Assembly: GCA_003669255.1 (NCBI GenBank)
Contig: QWPO01000212.1
Coordinates: 1 to 7,017 of the forward strand
Origin: Planctomycetota bacterium
GTDB taxonomy: Bacteria; Planctomycetota; Planctomycetia; Pirellulales; UBA1268
Length of the DNA stretch: 7,017 bases
Direction: 5' to 3'
Part shown: positions 1 to 6,404 of the stretch, one piece after another
Position numbering within the stretch: position 1 is the first letter of the stretch
How the letters are laid out: each line of letters opens with the position of its first letter
The notes under the pieces: model-generated
Databases searched by the model: none
What the model saw: the letters and a program-made list of their open reading frames with translations, nothing else
Told to the model about the DNA's origin: nothing
Position numbers and translations under genes: made by a program

Positions 1-159
1 ACCGCGGCGGCCACGCTGGTCCGGTCGACTCCCACCAGGCCGAACCTCCGTAGCGGCGGCCATGCCCCCGCCGTGAATGCCGCCTGGGCCGCATTTGCAG
101 CGTTCTCCGGCGGCACTGACACCGACGTCGCCAAGACTCGCCGCCGCGGCACCGTGTGA
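1..159 (+). CDS. Possible 3' end of an upstream gene, product unknown
   Basis: Frame 1 is open from the window edge to a TGA at 157-159, giving about 52 residues ending in AKTRRRGTV; the other two forward frames hit stops within the first 75 bases. Third codon positions are roughly 83% G or C by my count, which fits coding in this genome. Second positions are also unusually GC-rich (about 73%), which weakens the case. The peptide is rich in Ala, Arg, Gly and Thr and I recognise no domain. If real, the gene ends 33 bases before the next start, close enough for co-transcription. All three reverse frames are also free of stops over 1-160, so a reverse-strand or non-coding origin remains possible. 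Confidence 0.33.
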   Translation, partial: TAAATLVRSTPTRPNLRSGGHAPAVNAAWAAFAAFSGGTDTDVAKTRRRGTV

Positions 160-192
160 CAATCAGTTTTCGAGAACAGGACCGACTCGGCG

Positions 193-3030
193 ATGAGTAA
201 TCCCTGTCGTCGCCGTGTTGCGGTGTTTCTTGCTGCCGCGTTCGCGACGTGGTGGCACCCGTCGGCGACCGCCGCGACCCCCTTCTCGCTGACCAGCGGA
301 TCGTACGCCCAGTCATTCGACGGCATGACCAATGCGCAGTCGTCGGCCTTGCCGGAAGGTTGGATCTTCGCGTCGGGAGCGGCCCCCACGTGGACGAGCG
401 GCACGCTCACCTCGACCACTCAAACCGCGGGCACGGTCGGCAGCGGCACGTTGACTGCAAGTAGCGCGGGGGGTGCCTACCTGTTCGTCAACGGCACTGC
501 GGCGAGCGGCGCCGACAAGGCCATCGGCTTTCTGACCAGCGGCGGCTTCTCGAGCCCGCGGTCGATCCTCTTCGGGATGACCAACGACACCGGCGGCACC
601 ATCTCGGCCTTCGACATCGGCTGGATCTATGAAAAATACCGCAACGGCACGCGGGCGTTCGACTGGAAGTTCTATGGCTCGACCGACGGATCGTCGTGGA
701 CGAGCATCTCAGGCGGCGACAAATCGTATCCGGCCGACTCCGCCAACACGCCGATCCCGATCGCTTCGAGCACCGTGAGCCCGCTGCGGATCTCAGGGCT
801 CTCGGTTGCGGCAGGATCGCCGTACTACCTGCGGTGGGACTACGCCGGCCTCGCCGGCAGCACCAACGCCCAGGCCCTCGGCATCGACGCCTTCTCGCTG
901 GTCGTGGCGGGGAGCACGCCCTCCATCAACGGCACCTACTGGGATCCCACTCCGGGGGGCGGCATCGGCGGCTCGGGTACGTGGACAGCGACCAGTGCCA
1001 CCTTTGCCGAGACCGTCGATGGCACAACCGTTGGCACGCTCGCGACGTCGGCAACGGCCGTGTTCGCCGGTACATCCGGCGTCGTGACGATCGGGGGAAC
1101 CGTCTCGGCCGGAGGCCTGACCTTCGGAGTCGACGGATACTCGCTCTCCGGAGGCACGATCCGCCTGCCTGCCACGGCGACCGTGACAGCCGCCGATGGC
1201 GTCTTGGTGAGCGTGGGCTCGTCGCTGACCCAGACGTCGGGGGGCACGACGACATTCAACGCCGGACAGGCATCGTCGATTCTGATCTCAGGCACGATTG
1301 CCGGCGCGGGCGGCATCCTCAAGTCGGGATTGGGCGACCTCGTGGTCGCAGGCAACAACACGTTCTCGGGCACAACAACCGTGGCTGGCGGCTGGGCTCG
1401 CCTCGGTGCTGGCGGCGATAGCGGTTCCGTCGCCGGCCCCATCACCGTCGTCGCGGCCGACAACGCGGTGGTGATCGACCGCTCCGATGACCTGACGCTG
1501 GCGAATGCGGTCTCGGGGAGCGGCGGGCTCTTCAAGGAGGGAGGCAACACCGTCACCCTGACCGGCGCCAACTCCTACACGGCCGGCACCACGCTGTTCG
1601 CCGGCACGCTGGTCGTCGGCGATGGCGGCACCGCTGGATCGATCACGCCGAGCGGCCCCCTCGATCTCGCGGTGGGCACCACGCTCGTGTTCGATCGCAA
1701 CGACGACATCTCCTTCCGGGGCACGGTGTCTGGCGAAGGCACGCTCACCCAACGGGGCGACGGCCGTCTCGTGCTCTCGCAGTCAGGTTCTATCGGGCCT
1801 TCGTTCACGCTCAGGGCCGAGGCCGGAGTCGTCACCCTCGAGAGGTCTGGCAGTTCGATTACCGGAATGCTCGGTGCGGGAAACGTGGTGGAACTCACCG
1901 GCGGCACGCTCGAACTCTCGGCAACGACCGGCGTCGGCACGCGGCTCACGGGGGCGGCGATCGTCGTCGATGGCAATGGCATGCTGGCGATCCGTCGGAC
2001 AGGATCGCCCGGAAACCACGTCACCACCGGATTCGACTGCCCAATCACCATCGCCACATCCAGCACGCTCGCATTCGACTACCGCGGCGCCTTTTCCAGC
2101 CCCTCCCTCTCTCCGATTCGATACCAGGGAACCACCACCTCGACCGGCACGGTGACGCTCGAAGGAGACACCACCTTCGCCGTCACGAACACCGGTGGCG
2201 GCACTGGTGAGGTCATCATGGCGGGGCGGCTTGTCGCCCCGACCGGCGCAGGCTTCACGAAGTCTGGCAACCAGACGCTGACACTCGCCTGCGGGGGCAC
2301 CCTCTCGGGGGCGACACGCCTCGCCGAGGGCACGCTTCGGATCGCCGCCCCAGGAGTGTTGTCGTCGAGCACCGTCGCTGTGGATGGTGGCGCGACGCTC
2401 GCGGCGGCCCCCGCGACGCAGTTTGCAGTCCAGAGCATCTCCCTCGCGACCACGGGGCTCGTGGATGTGACCTCGGGTGGAATCAGCATCGCCTCCGGCG
2501 TCACCGCGGCCGCTCTCGTCGCTAGAATCATCGAAGGCCGCGCCGATGGTTCCTGGACCGGCACGAGCGGGATCACGTCGAGCACGGCGGCAGCCGATGT
2601 AGCAGCCAGCATTCCCAGGGCCGTCGGCTGGCTCGACAACGGCGACGGCTCGGTCACGGCGGCCTTTGCGGCGCCCGGCGACACCAACATCGACTGGCAG
2701 GTCGACGTCCTCGACGCGAGCAACTTCCTGTCATTCGGCAAGTTCGACTCTGGGTTGCCGGCGACCTGGCTGGAGGGCGACTTCAACTACGACGGCGTGG
2801 TGGACGTCCTCGACGCCGCCGACTTCTTCGGCACCGGCCTGTACGACGCCGGGAGCTACAACCCGTCCGCCGGGCAGGGCGCCGCGTCTTACGGCATCGG
2901 GGTGCGACAGAATCCCGTTGCGGCGGTGCCCGAACCGGCACTGTCCGCGGGCCTCGCGGCCGTTGCCTGGCTCGTCTCGGCCAGGTGTTGTAGGAGGATC
3001 CGCCGCACCTCCGCGATCGTCCGCGGGTGA
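193..3030 (+). CDS. Exported beta-strand-repeat protein with dockerin-like loops and PEP-CTERM sorting signal
   Basis: A large exported protein (945 aa) probably displayed on the cell surface or in the envelope; no enzymatic motif is seen. A signal peptide spans residues 1-27 (RRR, then a hydrophobic core, cleavage near S-A-T-A). Residues 30-245 form a Ser/Thr/Gly-rich domain of unknown function starting FSLTSGSYAQSFDGM. Residues 250-800 are low-complexity beta-rich sequence with at least four autotransporter-associated beta-strand repeats, for example near 371-405, 442-480, 514-545 and 685-717. Two dockerin-type calcium loops lie at 830-841 and 863-874. The C-terminus has VPEP at 912-915, a hydrophobic segment at 916-930 and a basic tail (RCCRRIRR), the three-part PEP-CTERM signal read by exosortases. 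No autotransporter beta-barrel follows the repeats. The ATG at 193 directly precedes the signal peptide, but its ribosome site (ACAGGA, 176-181) is weak. The last 142 bases overlap the convergent hydrolase gene. Biological role unknown; adhesion or matrix anchoring is inference. Confidence 0.9.
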   Translation: MSNPCRRRVAVFLAAAFATWWHPSATAATPFSLTSGSYAQSFDGMTNAQSSALPEGWIFASGAAPTWTSGTLTSTTQTAGTVGSGTLTASSAGGAYLFVNGTAASGADKAIGFLTSGGFSSPRSILFGMTNDTGGTISAFDIGWIYEKYRNGTRAFDWKFYGSTDGSSWTSISGGDKSYPADSANTPIPIASSTVSPLRISGLSVAAGSPYYLRWDYAGLAGSTNAQALGIDAFSLVVAGSTPSINGTYWDPTPGGGIGGSGTWTATSATFAETVDGTTVGTLATSATAVFAGTSGVVTIGGTVSAGGLTFGVDGYSLSGGTIRLPATATVTAADGVLVSVGSSLTQTSGGTTTFNAGQASSILISGTIAGAGGILKSGLGDLVVAGNNTFSGTTTVAGGWARLGAGGDSGSVAGPITVVAADNAVVIDRSDDLTLANAVSGSGGLFKEGGNTVTLTGANSYTAGTTLFAGTLVVGDGGTAGSITPSGPLDLAVGTTLVFDRNDDISFRGTVSGEGTLTQRGDGRLVLSQSGSIGPSFTLRAEAGVVTLERSGSSITGMLGAGNVVELTGGTLELSATTGVGTRLTGAAIVVDGNGMLAIRRTGSPGNHVTTGFDCPITIATSSTLAFDYRGAFSSPSLSPIRYQGTTTSTGTVTLEGDTTFAVTNTGGGTGEVIMAGRLVAPTGAGFTKSGNQTLTLACGGTLSGATRLAEGTLRIAAPGVLSSSTVAVDGGATLAAAPATQFAVQSISLATTGLVDVTSGGISIASGVTAAALVARIIEGRADGSWTGTSGITSSTAAADVAASIPRAVGWLDNGDGSVTAAFAAPGDTNIDWQVDVLDASNFLSFGKFDSGLPATWLEGDFNYDGVVDVLDAADFFGTGLYDAGSYNPSAGQGAASYGIGVRQNPVAAVPEPALSAGLAAVAWLVSARCCRRIRRTSAIVRG
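1303..2343 (+). repeat. Diverged autotransporter-associated beta-strand repeats in the coding sequence
   Basis: At least four protein-level repeats share the pattern G-x-G-G/T-hydrophobic-x-K/Q-x-G, then a short beta strand such as LVVAG, VTLTG, LVLSQ or LTLAC, then T/S-x-x-G and an ending such as AGxxxLG or EGTLRI. They begin near bases 1303, 1516, 1732 and 2245 (residues 371, 442, 514 and 685). Spacing is irregular (about 71, 72 and 171 residues), so the 545-685 stretch probably holds a degenerate copy. The repeat matches the TIGR02601-type motif known from autotransporter passenger domains and from many planctomycete and verrucomicrobial PEP-CTERM proteins. The nucleotide copies are clearly diverged, so recent tandem expansion is unlikely. 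Confidence 0.7.
2680..2814 (+). repeat. Pair of dockerin-like EF-hand calcium loops
   Basis: Two copies 33 residues apart carry the full calcium-loop pattern. The first runs D830, N832, D834, D838, D841 (DTNIDWQVDVLD); the second runs D863, N865, D867, D871, D874 (DFNYDGVVDVLD). Each continues into a short helix (ASNFLSFG and AADFFGTG). All acidic ligands at loop positions 1, 3, 5, 9 and 12 are present, so calcium binding is likely. Known dockerin type I modules bind cohesins, but in planctomycete PEP-CTERM proteins this pair commonly sits just before the sorting signal without a known cohesin partner, and none is visible here. Confidence 0.8.
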
Positions 3031-4709
3031 TGGTGGACCTTGGTGTGGGTGGCGGGCACGTAGACCTCGCTCACCGCCCCCTCGGTGTGGGCGCTTTCGA
3101 CTGACACCACGCAGTCGTCGCGAACGCCGACGAACCACGAGTGCCCGTCGCCGACGACACTGTGCACCGTCACCCAGCATGGCGGGCGGAGCCGAGCGAT
3201 CGACTTGAGCATCAGCGAGTCGGGCTGCAGCAGATCGACACTCGTCGGCGTTGCCCGCTCGTACTCGCGTTGAAACTTTCCAGGATTGAGCCGCACGGCC
3301 TCGTCGTGGATCAGCTTTGATTCGGGGGGCGTACGGACGGAGAGCGAGGCGAGCCGCCCGAGCCCAAGCGAGGCGAGCACCGATCCCTTGTGCGGCGTGG
3401 CGATGCAGACGATGCGGTTGACGAACGGGAGCGGTTCGAAGAAGTAGGCACGGGACACCTGCCGTCGCAGTTCGGGCCGCAGCCGGATCTGGTCGAACGG
3501 CACCTTGGCAACCGCCTGCCAGATCTGGTCGCCCGGCGCGACGACCTGCAGCTTCGCGTGCAGCCCCCCCATGCTGTGCCCGACGAGCACGAGGTTGCGC
3601 ATCGCGGGATCCTGCCCCTGGGGATCGCACTGCCGCACGGCGGCGGTGAGCTGCTCCCGCAGTTCCGCCGACGACTGCAGAAAGGCGGCACCAGTGGGAT
3701 AGTGGAACACCCACGGCTCGTACCGCCGGTGAAACTCCGGCCAGGCCCGGAGTTCGTTGATCATGTCGAACCACGTGCCCTCGTCGCTGGCGAGGCCGTG
3801 GATGAACACCACCGGAATCCTGCCCGGCTGGTGTGGCTCGAGCATCTCAAGATGCGGCCGGGTGCTGCCGTCGCCGAAGGGCTGGAGGAAGCCCGCGATG
3901 CTCGACTTCGGTGTGCCGTCGAGCACGTCCAGAAGCGGTGCCGAGAGGTCGGCGGCAAGGTGGGGCTTGGTGGGACCAATGCGAACGGCGGCGATCTCGA
4001 CGGGGTTTGCGAGGTCGAGCACCGCGGCCGCGTGGTCGCGGGCCACCGGGCCGGCGAACTTCTGCAGGACGTTTTCATTGCCCGGCACGGCGAAGCGGAG
4101 CACGGCGGTGGCGGCGAGCGACTGCCTCGGGGCCGCGAAGCCCCGCGGTTCCTCCGGAGTGGAACCGTTCGCCACGCGGACCACCACCGGCAACCCGAAG
4201 CCGTCGCGGAGGTGGCGGCGGCTGAGCCGCTTGTCCTCCGCCTGCCCCTGCGGCTCGATCGACGCGATGCACGCCGGATCGACGGCGAGCGCCTGCGGTC
4301 GAAAGGGAACGAGCACCGGCCGGCCTCGTGGCCCCACCCACAATCCGCCATTCCCAAGGCGGTCGTGCCGTCTCGCGGCCTCGAGAAGTCCGGCAAGCGC
4401 GTCGGCGTATGCGTCAGCGGCGTCTATCAGCAGGTCGCGATCGTTGGGATCGGACCAGGCAGCGTTCCACGCCTCCTGGCAGGCCAGGTAGTAGCCATCC
4501 ACCGCATGGCGATCGCATTTTTTTAACATCTCGCACGATGCGGCGAGATGGTCGTGTGCAAGCCGTAGGTGCCGCTGGGCCGCCTGCTTGGCTTCCTGTG
4601 CCGGATCCGCCGGTGGCGCGGCACCGGGCGGCATGGGACCGGCGGCCGCATGAAGGCCAATCGCCATGGCCACCCCGGCGACTGCGGCCCACAAACCCCT
4701 CCTCAGCAT
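2889..4709 (-). CDS. Exported alpha/beta hydrolase, lipase/esterase-like
   Basis: A secreted serine hydrolase of 606 aa, probably acting on an ester outside the cytoplasm; the substrate cannot be read from the sequence. A signal peptide covers about residues 1-23 (LRR, hydrophobic core, LHAAA). Residues 30-290 are an N-terminal extension, helical at first with Trp/Tyr/Leu-rich segments around 70-115, of a type I do not recognise. The catalytic domain starts near residue 296: VVFIHGLASDEGTW carries the oxyanion H304-G305, GHSMGG gives nucleophile Ser379, and ATPHKGS is the typical strand after it. The likely acid is D531 or D532 (in RDDCVVSVESA) and the base is in THTKVHHHP (H555 or H559-H561). 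The ATG at 4709 has a strong GGAGGG ribosome site at 4714-4719 with a 4-base gap. Odd points are the 142-base 3' overlap with the PEP-CTERM gene and an A7 run at codons 62-64. A low-complexity tail (about residues 579-606) looks non-conserved. Confidence 0.88.
   Translation of the reverse strand: MLRRGLWAAVAGVAMAIGLHAAAGPMPPGAAPPADPAQEAKQAAQRHLRLAHDHLAASCEMLKKCDRHAVDGYYLACQEAWNAAWSDPNDRDLLIDAADAYADALAGLLEAARRHDRLGNGGLWVGPRGRPVLVPFRPQALAVDPACIASIEPQGQAEDKRLSRRHLRDGFGLPVVVRVANGSTPEEPRGFAAPRQSLAATAVLRFAVPGNENVLQKFAGPVARDHAAAVLDLANPVEIAAVRIGPTKPHLAADLSAPLLDVLDGTPKSSIAGFLQPFGDGSTRPHLEMLEPHQPGRIPVVFIHGLASDEGTWFDMINELRAWPEFHRRYEPWVFHYPTGAAFLQSSAELREQLTAAVRQCDPQGQDPAMRNLVLVGHSMGGLHAKLQVVAPGDQIWQAVAKVPFDQIRLRPELRRQVSRAYFFEPLPFVNRIVCIATPHKGSVLASLGLGRLASLSVRTPPESKLIHDEAVRLNPGKFQREYERATPTSVDLLQPDSLMLKSIARLRPPCWVTVHSVVGDGHSWFVGVRDDCVVSVESAHTEGAVSEVYVPATHTKVHHHPRTIAEVRRILLQHLAETSQATAARPADSAGSGTAATGFCRTPMP
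2926..3027 (+). other. PEP-CTERM sorting signal coding segment
   Basis: Residues 912-945 contain VPEP, a 15-residue hydrophobic stretch (ALSAGLAAVAWLVSA) and the basic tail beginning RCCRRIRR. This is the tripartite layout recognised and cleaved by an exosortase (EpsH-type) in the inner membrane. The tail after the membrane segment is about 15 residues, somewhat longer than the short basic ends often seen, and has two adjacent cysteines. No exosortase gene is in this window. The whole segment is antisense to the hydrolase C-terminus. Confidence 0.8.
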
Positions 4710-4839
4710 GGCGTCCCTCCCGCCGACTCAGACCGAGGATCGTTATCGTCCAAAGCCCGCAGCAACCAGCCGTTTCTACGGCACAACCCGCAAACTCGTT
4801 GCAATCATGTGGCTCGTGTGAGAGCGGTCGGGAAGCCGG

Positions 4840-4868
4840 GCGACAAGTTCATCCAGCTTGTGTAAACT
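4840..4868 (+). promoter_or_regulatory. Candidate sigma70-type promoter for the prepilin-lipoprotein operon
   Basis: GCGACA at 4840-4845 (four of six matches to TTGACA, including the GACA core) is followed after exactly 17 bases by TAAACT at 4863-4868 (four of six to TATAAT). Transcription would start near 4875, leaving a leader of about 49 bases before the ATG at 4924. The site lies in the divergent spacer, and this start would exclude the upstream in-frame TTG at 4858 from translation. It rests on hexamer matching only, and planctomycete promoters are not well characterised. Confidence 0.35.
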
Positions 4869-4903
4869 CCGCGACAAACTGCTCGAGTGTCCGCTCCAGT
4901 CCC

Positions 4904-4915
4904 CCGCCGCGGCGG
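4904..4915. promoter_or_regulatory. 12-base perfect palindrome at the prepilin ribosome site
   Basis: CCGCCGCGGCGG is its own reverse complement and ends 8 bases before the prepilin ATG at 4924. Its right arm contains the only Shine-Dalgarno-like sequence there (GGCGGA, 4911-4916). It could fold into a small GC stem hiding the ribosome site, or serve as a dimer-binding operator, or be chance in GC-rich DNA. Confidence 0.3.
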
Positions 4916-4923
4916 AAAAACCC

Positions 4924-5922
4924 ATGTGGAAGCTGAGAAACCGACGGTCTCCGGGGTTCACCCTCGTCGAACTCTTGGTGGTGATCGCGATCATCGCCAC
5001 GCTCATCGGCCTGCTCCTGCCGGCCGTACAGAGCGCTCGCGAGGCGGCTCGGCGGTCGAACTGCGGCAACAACCTGCGGCAGCTCGGGCTCTCCTTCCTC
5101 TCCTACCACGATGCCCGCAAGATGTTCCCGCCGGGGCTGAACGTCCCCGACCTGCTGGCAACCAGCCCGCCGGTTACACAAAAGTTCATCACCACCACGC
5201 CGCCGATTCCTGGGCAGTTTGGCAACCTGTTCATCTTTTCGCTCCCGTTTGCTGAGCATGCAACGCTCTACTCGCAGCTCGATCTGCGAACGTCGTCGGC
5301 GAGCAACTCCACCTCGAACTCGGCAACGGCTCCCGGCGCCCAGCGCGTGTCGCACCTTGTCTGCCCTTCGGACTTCGTTCCGGCGAACCCAATCACCTAC
5401 CAATCAAGTTTCTTTTCGGTGAACAGCTATGTCGGGAATGCAGGGCAGAACCACTGGGACTGGCTCAACGAATCGATCAATGCCAAGGAGTGGTTCAATG
5501 GGATGTTTCAGGTCAACCAGCGGCGGACGATCAAGGACGTCTCCGACGGGCTCACCAAGACGATCATGGCAGGCGAGCGATTCTCCAAGGATGACAACTT
5601 TGTCCAGGCCACCGGCATGGCCTGCGTCGATCTGCCGAGCTGCCGCGGTTGGGCCTGGAACAACTCGCGGTCCGGCCTCGACCTATTCGCCGGTTCCCGC
5701 GTGCCGGCCAACTGGACGATCCCCGCCAGCGGCCGCGGTAACGTCACCTTCAACCGCCTGCGAGTGCACGCCTTCGGAAGCGGCCACGGCGAGATCTCTG
5801 GCTACGTCATGGGCGATGGTAGCGTGCAGTTCCTGAAACTTGACGGGGCCGACGCTGATTCGCTGGACCTTTTCCGCCGGCTTACCAATCCCTCCGATGG
5901 CCAAACGGTAAAGCTGCCATGA
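4924..5922 (+). CDS. DUF1559-family type II/IV pilin-like prepilin
   Basis: A 332-residue pseudopilin-like protein of the large planctomycete DUF1559 (SBP_bac_10) family; the family has a pilin-like N-terminus and no settled function. The leader MWKLRNRRSPG is basic and ends at Gly11, followed by F12-T-L-V-E16 and the hydrophobic helix LLVVIAIIATLIGLLLPAVQ, the class III prepilin peptidase signal. REAARRSNC follows, the usual start of the globular domain. Further family marks are CPSD (Cys147) and, near the end, H288 followed by D298-G299-S300-V301-Q302-F303. Length matches the family. I chose the ATG at 4924 over an in-frame TTG at 4858 because the shorter form gives a standard leader; the longer one would add 22 residues. 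The ribosome site is weak (GGCGGA, 4911-4916). The stop overlaps the next start by four bases, so the two genes are probably translated together. Confidence 0.92.
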   Translation: MWKLRNRRSPGFTLVELLVVIAIIATLIGLLLPAVQSAREAARRSNCGNNLRQLGLSFLSYHDARKMFPPGLNVPDLLATSPPVTQKFITTTPPIPGQFGNLFIFSLPFAEHATLYSQLDLRTSSASNSTSNSATAPGAQRVSHLVCPSDFVPANPITYQSSFFSVNSYVGNAGQNHWDWLNESINAKEWFNGMFQVNQRRTIKDVSDGLTKTIMAGERFSKDDNFVQATGMACVDLPSCRGWAWNNSRSGLDLFAGSRVPANWTIPASGRGNVTFNRLRVHAFGSGHGEISGYVMGDGSVQFLKLDGADADSLDLFRRLTNPSDGQTVKLP

Positions 5923-6395
5923 GGGCCCGCGAAGTGATCGCCCGGTGGCCGTGCGTTGCCGTCGTGGTCATGGTTTTCGCCGTGCTCCTGGGCGGCTGCG
6001 GGCGGTCGCGGCCACCGATGGTACCGATCGCTGGCACAGTTACGCTCGACGGCAGGCCGCTGCCCAAGGTGCGGCTGGAGTTCACCCCGGCCTTTGGCGG
6101 CTTCGGTAGCGAGCTGTTGGGAATGGCCGAGGCTGGAGACGACGCAGCGTTCCGTGCGACCAGTGGAGTCGGCGAGGGCCTGTGCGCCGGAACCTATAAG
6201 GTGACGGTGCATGAGCAACCGCCGCCCGCCGACATGCAGGAATATCGGGCCGACACACCGGCGAGACAGAAGGCCTATTACGCAGCGCTGGCGAACCGGC
6301 CGATCCCCGAACGCTACAGCTCTCTGGCGACGACGCCGTTGGTCGTCGAGATCGTCCCGGGAACAACCGACTACCCGCTCGCGCTTCAACGCTGA
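5919..6395 (+). CDS. Small lipoprotein with transthyretin-like/carboxypeptidase-regulatory-like fold
   Basis: A 158-residue lipoprotein. The N-terminus has RAREVIAR, a hydrophobic segment (about 11-24) and the lipobox L24-G25-G26-C27, so Cys27 should be lipidated after signal peptidase II cleavage. The mature part starts with a beta-sandwich signature, VPIAGTVTLDGRPLPKVRLEF (V35-F55), and has GTYKVTV in the middle. It ends with IPERYSSLATTPLVVEIVPG from residue 129. This order is typical of short planctomycete lipoproteins found beside DUF1559 prepilins. The function is unknown; a periplasmic or outer-membrane partner of the pseudopilin is inference from the pairing. Its ATG overlaps the prepilin stop (ATGA, 5919-5922) and it has no good ribosome site, so coupling is likely. 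It ends 4 bases from the stop of the convergent gene. Confidence 0.88.
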   Translation: MRAREVIARWPCVAVVVMVFAVLLGGCGRSRPPMVPIAGTVTLDGRPLPKVRLEFTPAFGGFGSELLGMAEAGDDAAFRATSGVGEGLCAGTYKVTVHEQPPPADMQEYRADTPARQKAYYAALANRPIPERYSSLATTPLVVEIVPGTTDYPLALQR

Positions 6396-6404
6396 CGCGT
6401 CAGC
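6391..6404. terminator. Palindrome spanning both stop codons, possible bidirectional terminator
   Basis: GCTGACGCGTCAGC is a perfect 14-base palindrome. It contains the lipoprotein stop (TGA, 6393-6395) and the stop of the reverse-strand gene (TCA on this strand, 6400-6402) in symmetrical positions. As RNA it gives a 5-bp stem with a CGCG loop on either strand. There is no T-run on either side, so intrinsic termination would be weak; it may act only as a 3'-end stabiliser. Confidence 0.35.

Noticed and set aside
2079..2786. A 235-codon reverse-strand frame inside the repeat protein gene (and a similar 211-codon one at 936-1571)
   Set aside because: Pro/Val/Ser/Thr-rich low-complexity sequence, the mirror image of Gly/Thr-rich repeat codons; no start signal or domain.
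2731..3774. A 347-codon reverse-strand frame overlapping both the hydrolase and the repeat protein
   Set aside because: It is a shifted frame of the hydrolase strand; the hydrolase frame carries the conserved motifs and this one is Arg/Ala-rich noise.
3390..4526. A 378-codon open frame on the + strand opposite the hydrolase
   Set aside because: It is antisense to a gene with a clear signal peptide, GHSMGG and acid/His motifs. Its translation has no recognisable domain, and long antisense frames are expected when the true gene has GC-rich third positions.
4710..4800. A reverse-strand promoter for the hydrolase (GATAAC near 4742-4747 as a -10 box)
   Set aside because: No acceptable -35 hexamer lies 16-18 bases upstream, so it was not listed as a feature.
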